Part shown: piece by piece, positions 25,683 to 40,600 of the stretch | Numbering within the stretch: position 1 is the stretch's first letter | Layout of the letters: each line of letters opens with the position of its first letter | Assembly: GCA_034336665.1 (NCBI GenBank) | Contig: CM067584.1 | Coordinates: forward strand, 5,609,699 to 5,673,698 | Direction of reading: 5' to 3' | DNA from: Luscinia megarhynchos | Taxonomy: Eukaryota > Chordata > Aves > Passeriformes > Turdidae | Length of the DNA stretch: 64,000 nt | Translations under genes and position numbers: made by a program | Notes under the pieces: generated by a model | Told to the model about the DNA's origin: nothing | Database searches by the model: none | What the model saw: only the letters and a program-made list of their open reading frames with translations

Positions 25683-28600
25683 CGCAAAAGGCAGCAAAAC
25701 CTCCTGGGGATTCTCTGGGATGGCAGGAGGTGCCCATGGCCAGCAGGAATTAAAAAGAAAAACCCTCAAATCCAGCCCCAAAAATTGGGAGATTATTGGA
25801 GAAAGAAGTGCTTGAAAGTGCCAAAGGAATGCTGGAGGTGGGAAATGCAGCAAAATCTCCTTGGGATTTCTTGGGATGGTAGAAAAGTCGGCAGATCAGC
25901 TAGAATTTTAAAGAACAACTCTGAATCCAGCCCTCCAAAATTTGTAGGAGATTATTGGAGTTAGAAGTGCTTAAGCTTCAAAGGAATGTGCTGGGTGGGG
26001 AAATGCAGCAAAACCCTCTCCTGGAATTCTGACCTTCTGGGATGGCGGAGGTGCTCCATGGCCAGCAGGAAATTTTTAAAAACAAATCATATCCAGCCCC
26101 AAAAAACTGGTGGTTATTTGAGTTAGAAGTGTTGAAAGTTAAAGGAATGTGCTGGCCTGTATCTGGGAGGAAAAAGAGCTTTGTTGAGGTCAGGAATGAG
26201 TTTTGTGGGAGCAGAACTGGAATGAGACAGTGGGGGACACAGCCAGCAGCTCCTGCTTTGGGTGGTCCCAGGCTCTGGGCCAGGGTTTATTCTGTGGCTC
26301 CATCCGGCTGAACCGTATGCTTCATCCGAAAGTGATCCGAGGTTTGGTCCTGGTTTCACTCCATGTTTCATCCTGTTTATTTCATGGTCAACCTGGCTTA
26401 TCCTACAAGCATTCCAACGCTTTTATTCCATGCTCATCCCAAAGTTCGCCCATGCTCATCCTGGTTGAGCTTTGTTAACTTTGGTTTGACCGGCGTTTCA
26501 TCCTGTTTTATCCCCATGCCTATTCCAGCCATCCCACGACTATCCTAAGTAGTTTATTCCATGTTTTAACTGAAGCATTTCCTGGTTTATCCGCCAAGCT
26601 TTTATCCCATTCTCATCCTGGGCTTTTATCCCATTCATCCCAAAGCGCATTTTCCCACAGCCTGGAGATCCATTGTGTGAACTCCAGGAAAGAGCCGGAC
26701 GTCCCCGGTGTCTCTCGGTCAACTCAAAGCCTCCTGCTGATCCTTTTCCAGCAGAGAAACCCCGCAGACCCAAGCTCCAGCCCCAAACCCGTGGGAATCC
26801 CCAGGCTGTACTCTGATAGGTCCTCGTGACAGAGGGAGGTCCAGGTGAAAAACGCGTAGCGATCGCCTGTGCATCGTCAAGGGTAGTCCTCTCCACCCGC
26901 AGCCGCTGATGCTCTATCAAAGCACCCGCCCAAATTCCAACAACAAGCACCACCTATGGTTATGGATTTTTTCCTATCTGCTGTTATATAGATGCGGCCA
27001 GAAGTGTGGGATTCTGTCCCCATCTGCCGCGAGCCGGGTAGCAGCGGGACTCATCCTGGGCATATATCTGTCTGCGGGGCTTAAAGTGAACGGCTGGGCA
27101 ATCATCTTGGTCTTTCCACAGCCCATCCTCCCTCCAGGAGATTCTGCTACTGGCCAGCTTTTAAACCGCTGGGCAATCATCTTTATCTTTCCACAGCTCA
27201 TCCTCCTCCAGGAGATATCTCCGTTCATGCGTCAGTGTTCCAGGGCATGACTGATAAAATTACACTATCCTACTCAGTAGATATTCACATGCCAAACATT
27301 TCCTGTTCCAGCTATAAAACTTGAGATTTCTGGATAGTGCAGGTACTCTTCCTTTTCCATCATTCCAGAGGAAAACCAGACCCTTCAATATCATCCTGAC
27401 CTTCAGAGGAAACTGCACCTCCTTCTACAGGGAGCACTGCTCCAAAGGAACCACACACTGCCACTGCAGGGAGGATGCAGCCACCATTGAATGGGACTGC
27501 TGCCAACATCTCTGCCTGACTGACAGGCAGTCAGCTTGGGATTCTGACTCTGCAGCTTGGGGATTGTTCTTCTAATACTGTATTTCTATTTTAATTTTCC
27601 TAGTAAAAACTGCTATTCTCAATTCCCACCTCTTGCCCGGACAGCCCCTTTTGCTAATTTCAAAAATTATAATGATAATTGAGGAGGGGGTTTACATTCT
27701 CCATTTCGCTGAGAATCTTCTGTATTTTACTGGCAGACACCTGTCCTTCAAACCAAGACAGCATTCATTACAGCACTTTATCACTCTTCTGTGAAAACTT
27801 TTTCCCCTCTATATCCAACTTGTATCTCCCCAGATTAAGGCTAGGTCTCCTGTTCTGTGAGGTTGCCTGGAGAAAAGAGACCAACCCCAAACTGACCAGC
27901 CACCTTTCAGGAAGTTGTAAAGAGTGATGTATGTCACCCCTGAGTCTCCTTTCTCCAGGCTGAACACTCCCAACCCCTCAGTTGTTCCTCACAGATTTTG
28001 TGTTCCAGACCCTCCCTTCCGGGACATACTCCTAAAGTTACCCTCCTAACTCTTCTGTGTTGGGAGAGTCTTGAGTAGGTGGGTCTCTGAATTCTTCAGG
28101 AGAGAAATCAGAGTGCAGGATTGAATAACTTTAGAGGAGTTCTGACACTTTTAATGAGTAAAAGGTCAAACCTGCAGCAGGAAAGCAAGTTTCCAATGAA
28201 GGTTGAAACATACTGGTATCTTCAGTGAGGCCCAGGCTCGCAAAGTTGCAGACAGGACTTGAAGATATAATAGAAAGCCATAGTAAAGAATATTGCCGAC
28301 ATTTCTTAGACAGAACACGACAGAGTGTGGCGACATAGTGTTACACGTAACCTTAGTGCCAAGAAACCAGAATGCTAACAGGTTAAAGAGAAGGGATTTG
28401 AGCTTGCATCTTTAGCTTGGAGAAATCCTATAAGAGTTTTGTACTTGGGAGAGCGGGAATATTGCCATTCTGGCTTCTAGCCATTTGCTTATTGCTGCTT
28501 TCTTTTGCCATTGCTTTGCCATTGCTTTTTGCTATTACCAAGTTGAGACTGATGTGCTCCCTGCGAATAAGATGTGCTTTGTAACAAATAACCTTTAACC

Positions 28601-31600
28601 ATTAGTTGCTTTGCTTATTTAAGATCACCTGACAAGTAAGAGCCCTCAGAGCCCGAGCAGGCTCAAGAGCCTGAGGCCTGGTGCCTTAGAGCACCCGGGG
28701 CTTGTAAGAGCCGCGTCCAAAGTTTCCTTCTGATCTGGCTCTCCCACGACTCATCAGAGATCAACTCAGGACCGCAACCACTCACCTGGACCTGAGTTCC
28801 TGACTCTATTGAGGTGGGTGGCCCAGGGACTGGCTCCAGGTGAATGCCTGGTGCTGCTGGTGACTGTTCAGGCTGTGCTCCTGGTGCTTGCCCAGACTGC
28901 CTGTGGCTGTGCCTGGTGCTGCCCAGACCGTCTGGTGCCTGTGCCGGTGCTGCCCTGACTGTCTAGGCTGCGCCTCCTCAGGGCAGTCGGCGGGACTGCT
29001 CTGTGCCGCTGCCTAGCACTGTCTAGGGTTGTGCTTGGTGCTAAGCAGTGGACTGTCTGCCAGTTTGGTGCTGCCCAGGACTGGCCCAGCCTGCCTGGCG
29101 CTGCCCAGACCGTCTGTGGCTGGGTGCCTGGTGCTGCCCAGGCTGCCCGTGGCTGTGCCTGGTGCTGCCCAGGGACCGGGTTCGTGCCGTGCCCCGGCTC
29201 CCTGCCCAGACTGGTGTCTGTGGCTGTGCCTGGTGCTGCCCAGGACTGTCTGTGGCTGTGCCTCCTGGCTCTGCCCAGGACTGTCTGTGCCTGTGCTGGT
29301 GCTGCCCAGGACCGTCTGTGGCTGCGCCTGGTGCTGCCCAGCTTCTGCCCGTGGCCAGTTTGTGCTGCCTAGGACTGTCTACAGTTTGGTGTAAGGTCGG
29401 ACTGTCTAGGGAGCAGCCTGTGCTGCCATGGACTGTCTGGTGGCCGGGTGCCTGGTTCTGCCCAGGACCGTCTGTGGCTGTGCCTGGTGCCGCCCAGGAC
29501 CGTCTGTGGCTGTGCCTGGTGCTTGCCCAGGACTGTCTGTGGCTGTGCCTGGTGCTGCCATGGACTGTCTGTGGTTGTGCCTGGTGCTGCCATGGACTGC
29601 CCAGCTGTGCACGCCCAAGGACTGTCTAGGGGAGCCCAAAGTCTCTAGGCAGCAAGATCAGTCTGGGACAGTTTGAAGGTCAGCACCAGTTCAGAAGCCA
29701 GCCTGGTGCTGCCCAGCACTGTCTGTGGCTGTGCTGGTGTGCTGCTAAGGGACTGTCTGTGGCTGTGCCTGGTGCTGCCATGCATCATTTAAGCAGTTTG
29801 TAAGGCTCTAGGACTATTCAGGAAGCAGTCTGTCCCACAGGACCGGTCTGTGGCTGCAAGAAGCAAGGCAGTGGACTAGTCTAGGAGCTGCCCTGCTTGA
29901 CTGTCTAGGCTAGCTTGGTGGCTGCCCAGGACTGCTCCAGGGAGCAGCTTGGTGCTTGCCCAGGGACTGTCTAGCTGTGCTTCTGCCATGCTGACTATTC
30001 CAGGCTGTGCTCTGTGCTGGGCCCAGGACTGTCTGGGGAGCAGTCCCAGCGCTCTAGGACTGTCAGGCTGTGCTGGAGTGCTGCCCACAATTGTCTGGCT
30101 TGTGCTTGGTGCTGCCCAGGACTGGGTCTGGTGGCTGTGCCTCGCATGCCCAGGGCTGCCCGCTGGGGCCAAAGCCTGGTGCTTGCCCAGACTGTCTGTG
30201 GCTGTGCCCAAGGCCCAGGAACGCCTGGTGGCCGTGCTGGAAAAGCTGCCCAGGACTGTTCAGGCTGTGCCTGGTGCTGCCCAGGACTGTCTGTGGCTGT
30301 GCCTGGTGCTGCCATGGACTGTCTGGTGGCTGTGCCTCCCTGGTGCCTGCGGGACTGTCTGTAGCTGTGCCTAGGCCGCCCAGCACTGTTCGTAGCTGTG
30401 CTCTGTGCTGCCCAGCACTGTCTGTACAGCTGGTGCTGCCCAGGACTGTCTGTGCCTGTGCTGGTGCTGCCCAGACTGTCTGTGGCTGTGCCTGGTGCTG
30501 CCCAGGACCGTCTGTGGCTGTGCCCTGGTGCCGCCCAGCACTGTTCACAGAAGCTGTGCCTGGTGCTTGCCCAGACTGTCTGGTGGCCGTGCCCCAGCCG
30601 CCTGACCAACCTGCAGCCTGTGCCTGGTGCTGCCATGGACTGTCTACAGGCTGTGCCCTGGTGCCACTTTTGAGGGACTGTGTCTGTGCCTTTGTGCCTG
30701 GTGCTGCCCAGGACTGTTCAGGCTGTGCCTGTGCTGCTATGGACTGCTTCTCCAGTGGCTGTGCCTTGTGCCAGTCAGTGACTGCTCAGGCTGTGCTTGT
30801 GCTGCCTTAGGACTGTGTCTGTATTGTGCCTGGTGCTTGCCCAGGACTGCCTGTAATGCCCTGTAAGCGGTTTTAGGATCGCTCCCAGTAGTTTTAAAGC
30901 CCTGCCCAGGACCTTAGCTGTGCCTTGGAGTGCTGCCTAGCACTGTTCTGTGGCTAGTGCCTGGGTGCTTGCCCAGACCGTTCAGGCCAAAAGCTGGTGT
31001 TGCCTCAGCACTGTCTGTGGCTGCCCAGGCTGCCTTAGGGTTGTCTAGAATTTGTGCTTCTAGGTTATTCTAGGACCTGTCTGCATGCTTTTCAAGCACG
31101 AGGCTGTCTGTGCCTGTGTTGGTGCTGCCAAGTGGGACTGTCTGTGGCTGTGCCTGGTGCTGCCCAGGACTGTTCGTAGGCTGTGCCTTAAAGTGCCTTC
31201 AGCCAAGCAGCAAGCAGTGGGGTGCTGCTTGATGCATGCCCTGTCTCTTGCAATTTGTTTGTTCATATCTCTACACATAGTCCATAATTCTTCACCCTTT
31301 TGGCCAGAGGCCACTGTCTTGGAAAGGACTATAAAAGTGACTTTCTTGGAAGATGGTCTTTATGACCCCTTTCTCCCAGTCCACTTGAAGATGCATTATT
31401 AGACCTAATCTACATAGATGTGTCCTGTTCAGTAGCTACAGCTCATCCCTTCCTCTGTCTCTTAAAACTGAATGAGCAGCACATATTAACCTGTATTTGT
31501 CGTTTCTTTTACTGGAATGCAAAACCCTCGGTCTCTTTTCTTGTCTTTGGCACCCCTGGGGTGGAAGGAACCACCTCGCTCCCATGGGGTTTGGGATGGT

Positions 31601-34600
31601 GATGGTCAGCACCCCCACTTCTAGGACCTTTCTCCCTTTACAGTGGTGCCACAGCACTTCCACTGGAGGCTTTGGACGTGAGCGGATCACCAGGAAGGTA
31701 GTCAAGTGAGGCTCTTTCTACTCATGCCTCAGCCTGGGGCCTGCCAAGGGTTGGCTCAGTGGTGTGTCAAAGTCTACCAGTAATGTAGATAGGGGAACAC
31801 TTTGGGGGAGGTGGGGGGGCACGAGCACCTGGGTCTGGGAGATTTTGGGATGGTGGAGAAAGCAGGTGGGAAAAGGAGAGCTGCAAAAGGGCTTCACCCA
31901 CAGTGGGACTGGTTGTGGGATGGTCCCAAAGGGCTTTTGCCTACGAAATCTGCTCAAAGCAACCCTGAATGATCCCAACCTCTTCAACCCCACAAGGATC
32001 TTGCTGCTCTCAAGCAACCCTGGGGTCCCAAACTCTTCAACCCCACAAGGATCTGCTCAAAGCAACCCTGAACGATCCCAAACTCCTCTCAACCCCCACA
32101 AGGATTCTGTTTCAGCAACCTCTCTGGATCTCTAAACTCCTTTTTCTAATCTCATGATCCATTCCCCTGTAAGACTACAGATCCCAAAACCTAAAGTCCC
32201 ACAGAAATCTGGCTCGTTCAATCCTGTGGAGGATCTCTAAACTCCTATAACCCCTACAAGGATTCTGTTTCTAAAACAATCTTCAGGAATATCCCAAACT
32301 CCTTCAACCCCCACATGATTCAAGCTCAAAACCAACTGGATATCCAAAGTCCCTCTAACCCCACACTAGATTCATTCCCTGCAAGACCAAGGTGATCCCA
32401 AAGTCCTTCCAAACTCCACAGAAATCTGCTCAAAACAATCCTGGGATGATCCCAATGGGCCTTCAAATCTCCATGGATCAAGCTCAAACAATCCTGAATG
32501 ATCCCAAACTCTTCAATCCCACAAGGACTCCCAAAGCCTGCACCAACAACTTGAATGATCCCAAAGTCCTTCAACCCCACAAGGATCTGTTTCAAAACAA
32601 CTTGATGATCCCATGGTTCTCAACTCCACAAGGGATCTGCTCTCGTGCAAACCCTGGAATGATCCCAAACCTTCAATCCACAAGGATTCATCTCAGGTGA
32701 CTCCATCCCAAAGTCTCAAAACCCCACAGAAATCTGCTCAAAAACAATCCTGGATGATCCCAAACTCTTCAACCCCACATGATCTGCCTGAAAGGTCCCT
32801 GGAATGATCCTAAACTCTTCTAAACTCCTACAAGTGATCTAGTTTCAAAGCAACCTTGGGATGATCCTAAACTCTTTTCCAGAACCTCTACAAGGACTGC
32901 CCATGTCCTGATGATCCTAAACTCTTCAACTCCTACATTTGATCCATTCCCTGGGTAAGCACCACAGGATCCTAAAGTCCTAAAACCCCATAGAGGTCTG
33001 TTGCTCTAAACAACTTTGGATATGATCCTAATGGCTTTCCTTCTAAACTCTTATTAAAGGATCTGCTCAAAAGCAACTCTGAATGATCCCAACCTCTTCA
33101 ACCCCACAAGGATCTGCTCAGCAATCCTAGAATGATCCCAAACTCCCTTCTCAACCCCCAGTCAAGGATCTGCTCAAAAACAACTCAGCTGATCTCTAAA
33201 CTCTTCTGAACCTCTAATAAGGATCTAGCTCAAGCAAACCTGGAATGATCCTCTAAACTCTTCTAGTCCTGATCCATTCTCAAGACCAAGGCGATCCCAA
33301 AGTCCTAAACCCCACAGAAATCTGCTCAAAACAATCCTGATGATCCCAATGGCCTTCAACTCCACAAAAGGATCTGCTCAAAGTAACCCTGAACTATCCC
33401 AAACTCCTTCAACCCCACAAGGATCTGCTCAAGCAAATTCTGAATGATCCCAAACTCTTCAACCCCAATAAGATCTGCTCAGCAACCCTGAAATCCATCC
33501 CAAACTCCTTCAACCCCACACAAGGATCTGCTCAAAGCAACCCTGGAATGATCCCAAACTCCTTCAACCCCACAAGGATCTGCTCAAGCAAACCCTGAAT
33601 GATCCCAAACTCTTCAATCCACAAGGATCCATTCCCTGCAAGACTGGCAGATCCCAAAGTCCTAAACCCTACAGAAATCTGTCAAAACAAATCCTGGGAT
33701 GATCCCAGTTGCCTTAGCTCATTAGAGTCGTTGGGTATGATTCTAAAGTATTTAAAATCTCATTGCTGGAACCGCTTAAATAACTTTGGAAGGATCCTAA
33801 ACTTTTCTAAACTCCCATTAAGGATCTACCAAAGCAAACCCTGAATGATCCCAACTCTTCAACCCCACAAGGATCTGCTCAAAGCAACCCTCTGGAATGA
33901 TCCTAAACTCCTTCAACCCCACAAGGATCTGCTCAAACACCCTGGAATGATCCCAAACTCCCAACCCCACAAGGATCTGCTCAGCAACTTGAATGATCAC
34001 AAAGTCCTTCAACCCCACAAGGACTTAATGTCCTGAATGATCCCAAACTCCTTCTCAACCCCACAAGGATCTGCTTCCTAAAAGCAACCTTGGAATGATC
34101 CTAAACTCTTCAACCCCACAAGTGATCTGCTCAAAGCAACCCTGAATGATCCCAAACTCCTTTCAATCCTACAAGGATCCATTCTGCAAGGTTCCACAGA
34201 TCCCAAAGTCCAAACCCCCACAGAAATTCAAGCTCAAACAATCCTTGGGATGATCCCAATGGCCTTTCAACTCTATTAAGGATCTGCTCAAAGTAACTTG
34301 AATGATCCCAAACTCTTCAACCCCAGCCACATCTGGCGCTCAAAGCAACCCCTGGAATGATCCCAAACTCCTTCAACCCCACAAGGGACTGCTCAGCAAA
34401 CCCTGGAATGATCCCAAAGTCCCTCCCAACCCCATGAATTTGCTCACAAATCTCTGAACTATCCCAAACTCCTTTCAACCCCACACAAGGATCTGCCTGT
34501 GTTTAAATCCTGGAGCTGATCCAAACTTCTAAACCCCTGACAAGGGATCTTGCTCTAAGTAAACTCTATTGATCCTAAACTCCTCCAACTCCCACACTGG

Positions 34601-37600
34601 ATCCATTCACTGCAAGACCAGCAGATCCCAAAGTCCTTAAACCCCAGAGAAATCTGTTCAGGGTCAACTTGGATCATCCCAATGGCCTTCAACTCACAAG
34701 GATCTGTTAAAACAATCCCAAGTTCTGATCCTAAACTCTTCTAAACTCCTAAACGTAATCACATCCTGCAAGACTGGTGATCCCAAAGTCCTTAAACGCC
34801 ACAGAAATCTGCTCAAACAATCCTGGATGATCCCAATGGCCTTCAACTCCAGCTAAGGATCTGCCTAGCAAACCTTGGAATGATCTCTAAACCTTTCTAA
34901 TCCCACAAAGACTCCAGCTCAAAAGCTAAACCAAGATCCCACCCTTCAATCCCACAAGGATCCATTCCCGCACCCAAAGTGATCCCAAGTCCTAAACTCC
35001 CACAGAAATCTGCCTAAAACAACTCTGGGATGATCCCAATGGCCTTCAACTCCACAAGGATCTGCTCTCAGTAACCTTTGAATTATCCTGTCCCATGACC
35101 TGCTCAGCAAACCAAACATCCCAAACTCTTCTAACTCCACATTTGATCTATTCAACAAGTAATCAAGTGAACCCCAGTCCTAAACCTAGAGAAAATCTGT
35201 TCTAAAATAACTGTAGATCATCCCAATGGCCTCTAAACTCTATTAAGGGATTCCTGCCAAAACAACTCTGGAATGATCCCAAACTCCTTCAACTCAAACT
35301 AGACCCATCCCCACCTGGCATCCCAAAGTCCCAAACTACCAGAAAATCTTTCGCTCAAACAATCCTGATGATCCCACGGCCTTCAACTCACAAGGATCTG
35401 CTCAAAGCAAACCTTGGAAATGATCCTAAACTTCCTAATCCTACAAGGATCTGTCTAAAGTAAACCCTGAGGCCGATCCTCACAAACTCCTTCTTAATCC
35501 CACAAGGGATCTATTTCCTCCTGCAAGCACTGGGTTGCATCCCAAAGTCTCTAAACCCCACAGAAATCTGCTTCAAATGGTCTCTGATGATCCTAATGGC
35601 CTTCTCAACTCAGCTAAGGGGATTTGCTCAAAGCAACCTTGAAATGATCCCAAACTCCTTCAACCCCAAGGATCTGCTCAAAACAACTTGAGCTGATCCC
35701 AAACTCCTCAACCCCCACAAGTGATCCATTCACTAAAAGACTGGCAGATCCTTAAAAGTCCTTAAACCCCACAGAATCTGCTCAAAACAACTTGGATGAT
35801 CCTGAAGTTGCCTTAAAAGCCCATTAGAGTCGCTGGGATGATCCCAAAGTGCCACCCCACAAGGAACCGGCCAAAATAACTTGGAATTGAGCAAGCAACT
35901 CTAAACTCCTATTAAGATTCTGTTTAAAATGAACTTTGAATTGATCCTAAAGTTTTAACTCTACAAGAGTCATTTTGGGATGATTACAAAGGCCTTCTTC
36001 AATTCTCATAGGGGAACTGTTCAAAACAAACTGAAATATCCCTAGTCCATTACTCCTATTAGAAATTCAGTTTTAAAATAAATACTTGGAATGACTAAGA
36101 AGTCTCTGTACCTCTATAGGAGTCATTTGGGACATCCTAAAGTCCCCTATAGGAATTCTTTTTCTGTAGCTCTATCCGACTCCAAAAACTTCCTATTCTA
36201 AAACTGCTCCACACTATTACCTCAGCATCATCCCCTAGGATCCCAAAACCCTAAAATTTTAAGTCTAAAATCATTGGGATCATCTTGTGATCCCAAACCC
36301 AAAATTCTGCTCCAAACATTTGTATTAACTCATTCTCCATCCCTATAGATCCCAAACTCTTCTCATCCTAAATAATCCACTCAACAGGACACTGACACCA
36401 ACTCACTTCAACCTTGTGATCCCAAACCTAAATATCTGCACAAAAGCCCACCAGAATCAACCCTGTGGGATCTCAAACCTCAAAATTTGCCTTAAAACTA
36501 TCGGGATCACCTCTGCTCCATCCCTATAGATGCCAAACCTCTTCATCCCAAATAACCAGGATTATCCCCTCTCCACCTCATGATCCCCAAAAATCTGCTC
36601 CAAAGCCATTGGGATGACCTTTCTTTCATCCCTGTTGTGGGATCCCAAAACCTAATGCCCCAAAGCTCCTCATTCTGCCTCCAGGCTCACAGCCTCTATG
36701 CACAGCTCCCTCATCCTTGCAGCCTTCTCCCGGCTCCGATCGGGAATTCCAGGCGTGAATTGTGGAATTCGAGGCGGTACCTGTTTCCCAGGGCTGTACC
36801 TCCTCTTCTGGGAGCCTGTCTCCTCCAAAGAGTTTTAAAGCAGGAGAGAGCACAGAGCAAACAGTAACACCTGGGAATGAACAGGGGTCTCAAAACTCCC
36901 TGAACTCCCCCTGAGCAGCCAGGAGGGGTTACTTACAAAAACCCCAGGATGGAAAAGGAATGAAGTCCCAGTTCCTCCTCCTAGCTGGACTTTTCTGGAT
37001 TTCTAGAATATTTTTGTCATTTCTTTGGAACTATTTCAGTCATTTTGAACTATTTTGTCATTTTGAACTATTTTTGTCATTTTTGAACTATTTTTGTCAT
37101 TTTTGGAACTATTTTTGGTTATTTTGAGTTTTGTTTTTGGAGCTCACTTCTCAAGCTCTTTTTTGAAACTCTTTGGAGCTCCTTTTGCACCTTTTTGGGA
37201 GCCTCTGCTTGAACCTTTTGAAAATTCTCTTTACCCTTGGAGCTGGTTTTGGGAGCTCTTTTCTCCTTTTCTCAGCCCTTTTTTCACCTCTCTGCAAGAT
37301 CTTTCCTCATTTGAGCACGCTTTGTCTTTCTGGAGCCATTCCTGAATCCTTTGGAGCCTCATTTGTCCCTTTAGAGTTCTCCTTTTGGAGTTTCTTTTGT
37401 CCTTTGAACTATTTTTTACTTTCTGAACTCTTTTGAATTGATTTAGAATGCTTTTGTCCTTTTGAGCTCTTTTCAGAGTTCCCAACCTTTTGGAGTTGAG
37501 TTGTCCTTCTTTTTTTTTGAGCTCTTTTAGAGCTCCTTTCTTGACCTTCCTGCAGCTCTTTTTTTGGATCTCTTTTTCACCTTTTGGACCTATTTTGTAC

Positions 37601-40600
37601 TTTTTTGGGAGTTTCTGTTTCATCTTTTGTGAGCTTCGATTTGTCCTTTCTGGGGAAACGATTTTTTTATTATTTAGGAGCTTAGTTTGCCCTCTAGAGC
37701 TCATTTGTCCCTTTCTGGGAGCTTCCATTTACACCTTTTAGAGCACCTTTGACCTTTGAGAGCCTCTTTCCCTCCTTTGGCAACCCTCTTTTGTCTTTTG
37801 CTCATTTTGACCTTGAGCTTTTTTTTTTTTCCTTTGTATTAGCTTTTTATGTTTTGTAACTACCTTTGACCTTTTGGGGCTCTTTTGACCTTGGGAGTGG
37901 GACGAGCAGCCAGAAACCCCACCTAGTTCCTTTCTCCGAAGCCTAAACCCCCAGCTCCTGCTCCCACATTCAATAATTATTTCCACTCCAGATCCTTTGG
38001 CTTTTCCTTTTTTCGCGTTTTTCCCAGCCCAAAGTGGGAGCTCGGAGGCTTTGTTGGGATGTGCTGGGAGTTACTCAAAATCTCAAATATTGAGGCAAAA
38101 CATCTAGATTTAAAAGTCCTGGAATGGTAATTGGCTTTGGAGGCTGAATTAAGCAGCTGATTTTTCCAGGGAATCTGAGGGCCCCATGCCTGGGCAAGGG
38201 CTGCAATAGGACAGGGAGATGTTCCCTGCCCAAGTGGTGTTCCCAAAGTCCTGCCCTGCAGCTTGACCCTTTCTTTTTTCCCAGTCAGCACCACTAAACC
38301 CCCTAAAAAACAGAAAGCACCCCAGCTCTCCTGGAAAGTGAATGGGGAGAGGGGAGGAGGAGTGAGCAGTGAGATGAAGGGCTGAGTGTGACATCCTGTC
38401 ACCCCTGTGCCTCACTCCCTCCCAAGTTGCTCCTCTAGATAGGTGTCCACCACCCCCAGCCCCAGGAAGTTGTCCTGTTCCAAACACCTGGTCCCGGGAA
38501 GTAGGAAAAAAGACAGGTTGGGAAAGGTTGGGAAGATCAGGCATGAAGTTTGCTCACTGTGGCTACTCAAGTGAGTCAGAGGTCACATACAGACACCCTA
38601 GTACAGTTCTGGGGAGACATCCAGGAGGGCAGGCACCAAACCCTTCCCAGGGGTACCCAGGGTGTCCCAGGTGTCTCAAACCCCTGCCCACAAGGTGTCC
38701 CCTAGGGTGTCCCCAGACTCCCAATAATGTGTCCAAGGTGTCCCTAAGATGTCTGTGTCCCCAGCCTGCCTTAAGGTGTCCCAGGTCCCTGCCCTGCCTC
38801 AAGGTGTCCCCCCACCTGTTGCTCCAAAGCTCCTGTCCCAGGTGTCCCCAAGGTGTATCCAGCTCCCTGTCCCACATGTCCCCAGGCTCCTGTCCCAGGT
38901 GTCCCCCCTGTGTCCCCTGTGTCCTATCTCTAGGTGGTTCTGTTCCCATCCTAGGTTCCCAAAACGCTGTTTGTGTCCCAGGTGTCCCCTAAACCCTGCC
39001 TTGTATGTCTGAAAAAGTCCTTGTGTCTGCCCAAGGTGTTCCCTGTCTCTGTCCCAGGTGTTCCATGTCCCCAGTCCTGTCCCAGGCTCTGTGCCTCCTG
39101 TCCTAGGGGTCCTCTAAACCCCAGCCCCAAAGTGTCCTAGGTTCTGCCCTGTCCCAGGTGTCCCCAAACCGCTCTCAAGGTGTCCCAGGTGTCCCTAGCC
39201 CTGTCTCCCAGGTGTCCCCAAACCCTGCTTCTGTTGTGTTCCCAGGTGTTCCCCAGCCCTGTCCCAGGTGTGTCTCCCAGCCTCCCCTGAGGTGCAGGGA
39301 CAGCTACCTGGCCAAGTATCCTGTTCTTGGTGTACCAGATGCATGATCCATCTCAATGTCTGTGGCTCTTTTCTCTTGCTCGCTCCATGTGATTTTAGGC
39401 ACCTGGTATCTCCCAGTCCCAAGAGGGTGGTCAGGTTGGAGAGCAGAAAAGGTGGGAAATTCAGGAATTATTCCTCACCATATCCCCTCCATTCCCCAAG
39501 CTCCCTCACTGCCCAATTATCATGGTTAATTAATCCCAAAACCCATCATTAACCCCAGCTAATTGCTGGTTACCTATAGGTTGAACATTGAGTAGCCAAC
39601 CCAACAAAATCAACACTCCTACAGTGTCCTGCCTAATTTGTGCCACTAGTTGCCACTCACTCCCCAAAAAGGAGGACACAGATGTTTTGGGGAGCCGATT
39701 CCAATGAAAAGTGTTGCTCTTGTGTTTCAGAGTGTAATGACACCAAGCTTCCCTGTGATTGTTTCCCAAACCAACGGGAGTGGGTTGGCCCCTGAACGAA
39801 TGTGTCATCAACATGGAATTTTTGTTGGAAAACATCACCCAGTTCAGGGCTCCCTACCTCAGGGGTTCTCAGCTCTGTGTGGAACACTGGGAGCTGAAGG
39901 GCTGGCTCCCACGGAGCCCCAGCCCACCCCACCCTGCTTTGGGGTCCCATTCCTGCTTCAGTAACTGTATTTCACTTGGGAACCTCATTCCTGCTTTGGG
40001 AACCCCACTCCTGCTTTTGGGAATTCCATTTCTGCTTTGGGAACCCTTTAATTCCAGCTTTGGGGAACCCCACCTGCTTTGGGAACCCCACCCTGCTTTT
40101 GGGGAACCCCATTCCCACTTTGGGAACCCTTCTGCTTTTGGGGAACCCCATTCCCTGCTTTGGGAACCCCATTCTTAACCTCTATTCTGCTGAACCCCCA
40201 TTCTGAGCTTTTGGGAACCCTATTCCACTTTGAACTCTACCTTTGCTTAAACCTACCCTTGAACTCCCATTCTCGCTTTGGGAACCCTCATTTTTGGAAC
40301 TCTGGCTCCTGTTAAACCCCATTCCTGTTTTGGGGACCTCATTCCCACTTAAACCCCACCAAGCTTTGGGAACCCCATTCCTCGCTTTGGGGAACCCCAT
40401 TCCCACTTTTGAACCCTCATTCTAAGCTGGGGAACCCCATTCCTGGCTTTTGGGAACCCCATTCTGCTTTGGGAACCCCATTCCTTTGGGGAACCCCATT
40501 CCTGCTTTGGGAACCTCATTCCCTCGCTTTGGGGAATCCCATTCCCTGGAACCCCCATTCCTGAAAGCTTTGGGAATCCCATTCCTCTGAACTCCTATTC

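Noticed and set aside
28841..31210. Cys/Leu-rich frames suggesting a secreted or keratin-like protein
   Set aside because: They repeat with the 32-bp unit and exist in several frames on both strands; no start, splice or domain evidence.
36626..36893. Short frames on both strands at 36.6-36.9 kb as a missing LMAN2L exon
   Set aside because: None contains the expected lectin motifs and no matching splice sites were seen.
37231..37728. 165-codon Lys-rich minus-strand frame
   Set aside because: It is the complement of T-rich simple repeat; composition explains the frame.
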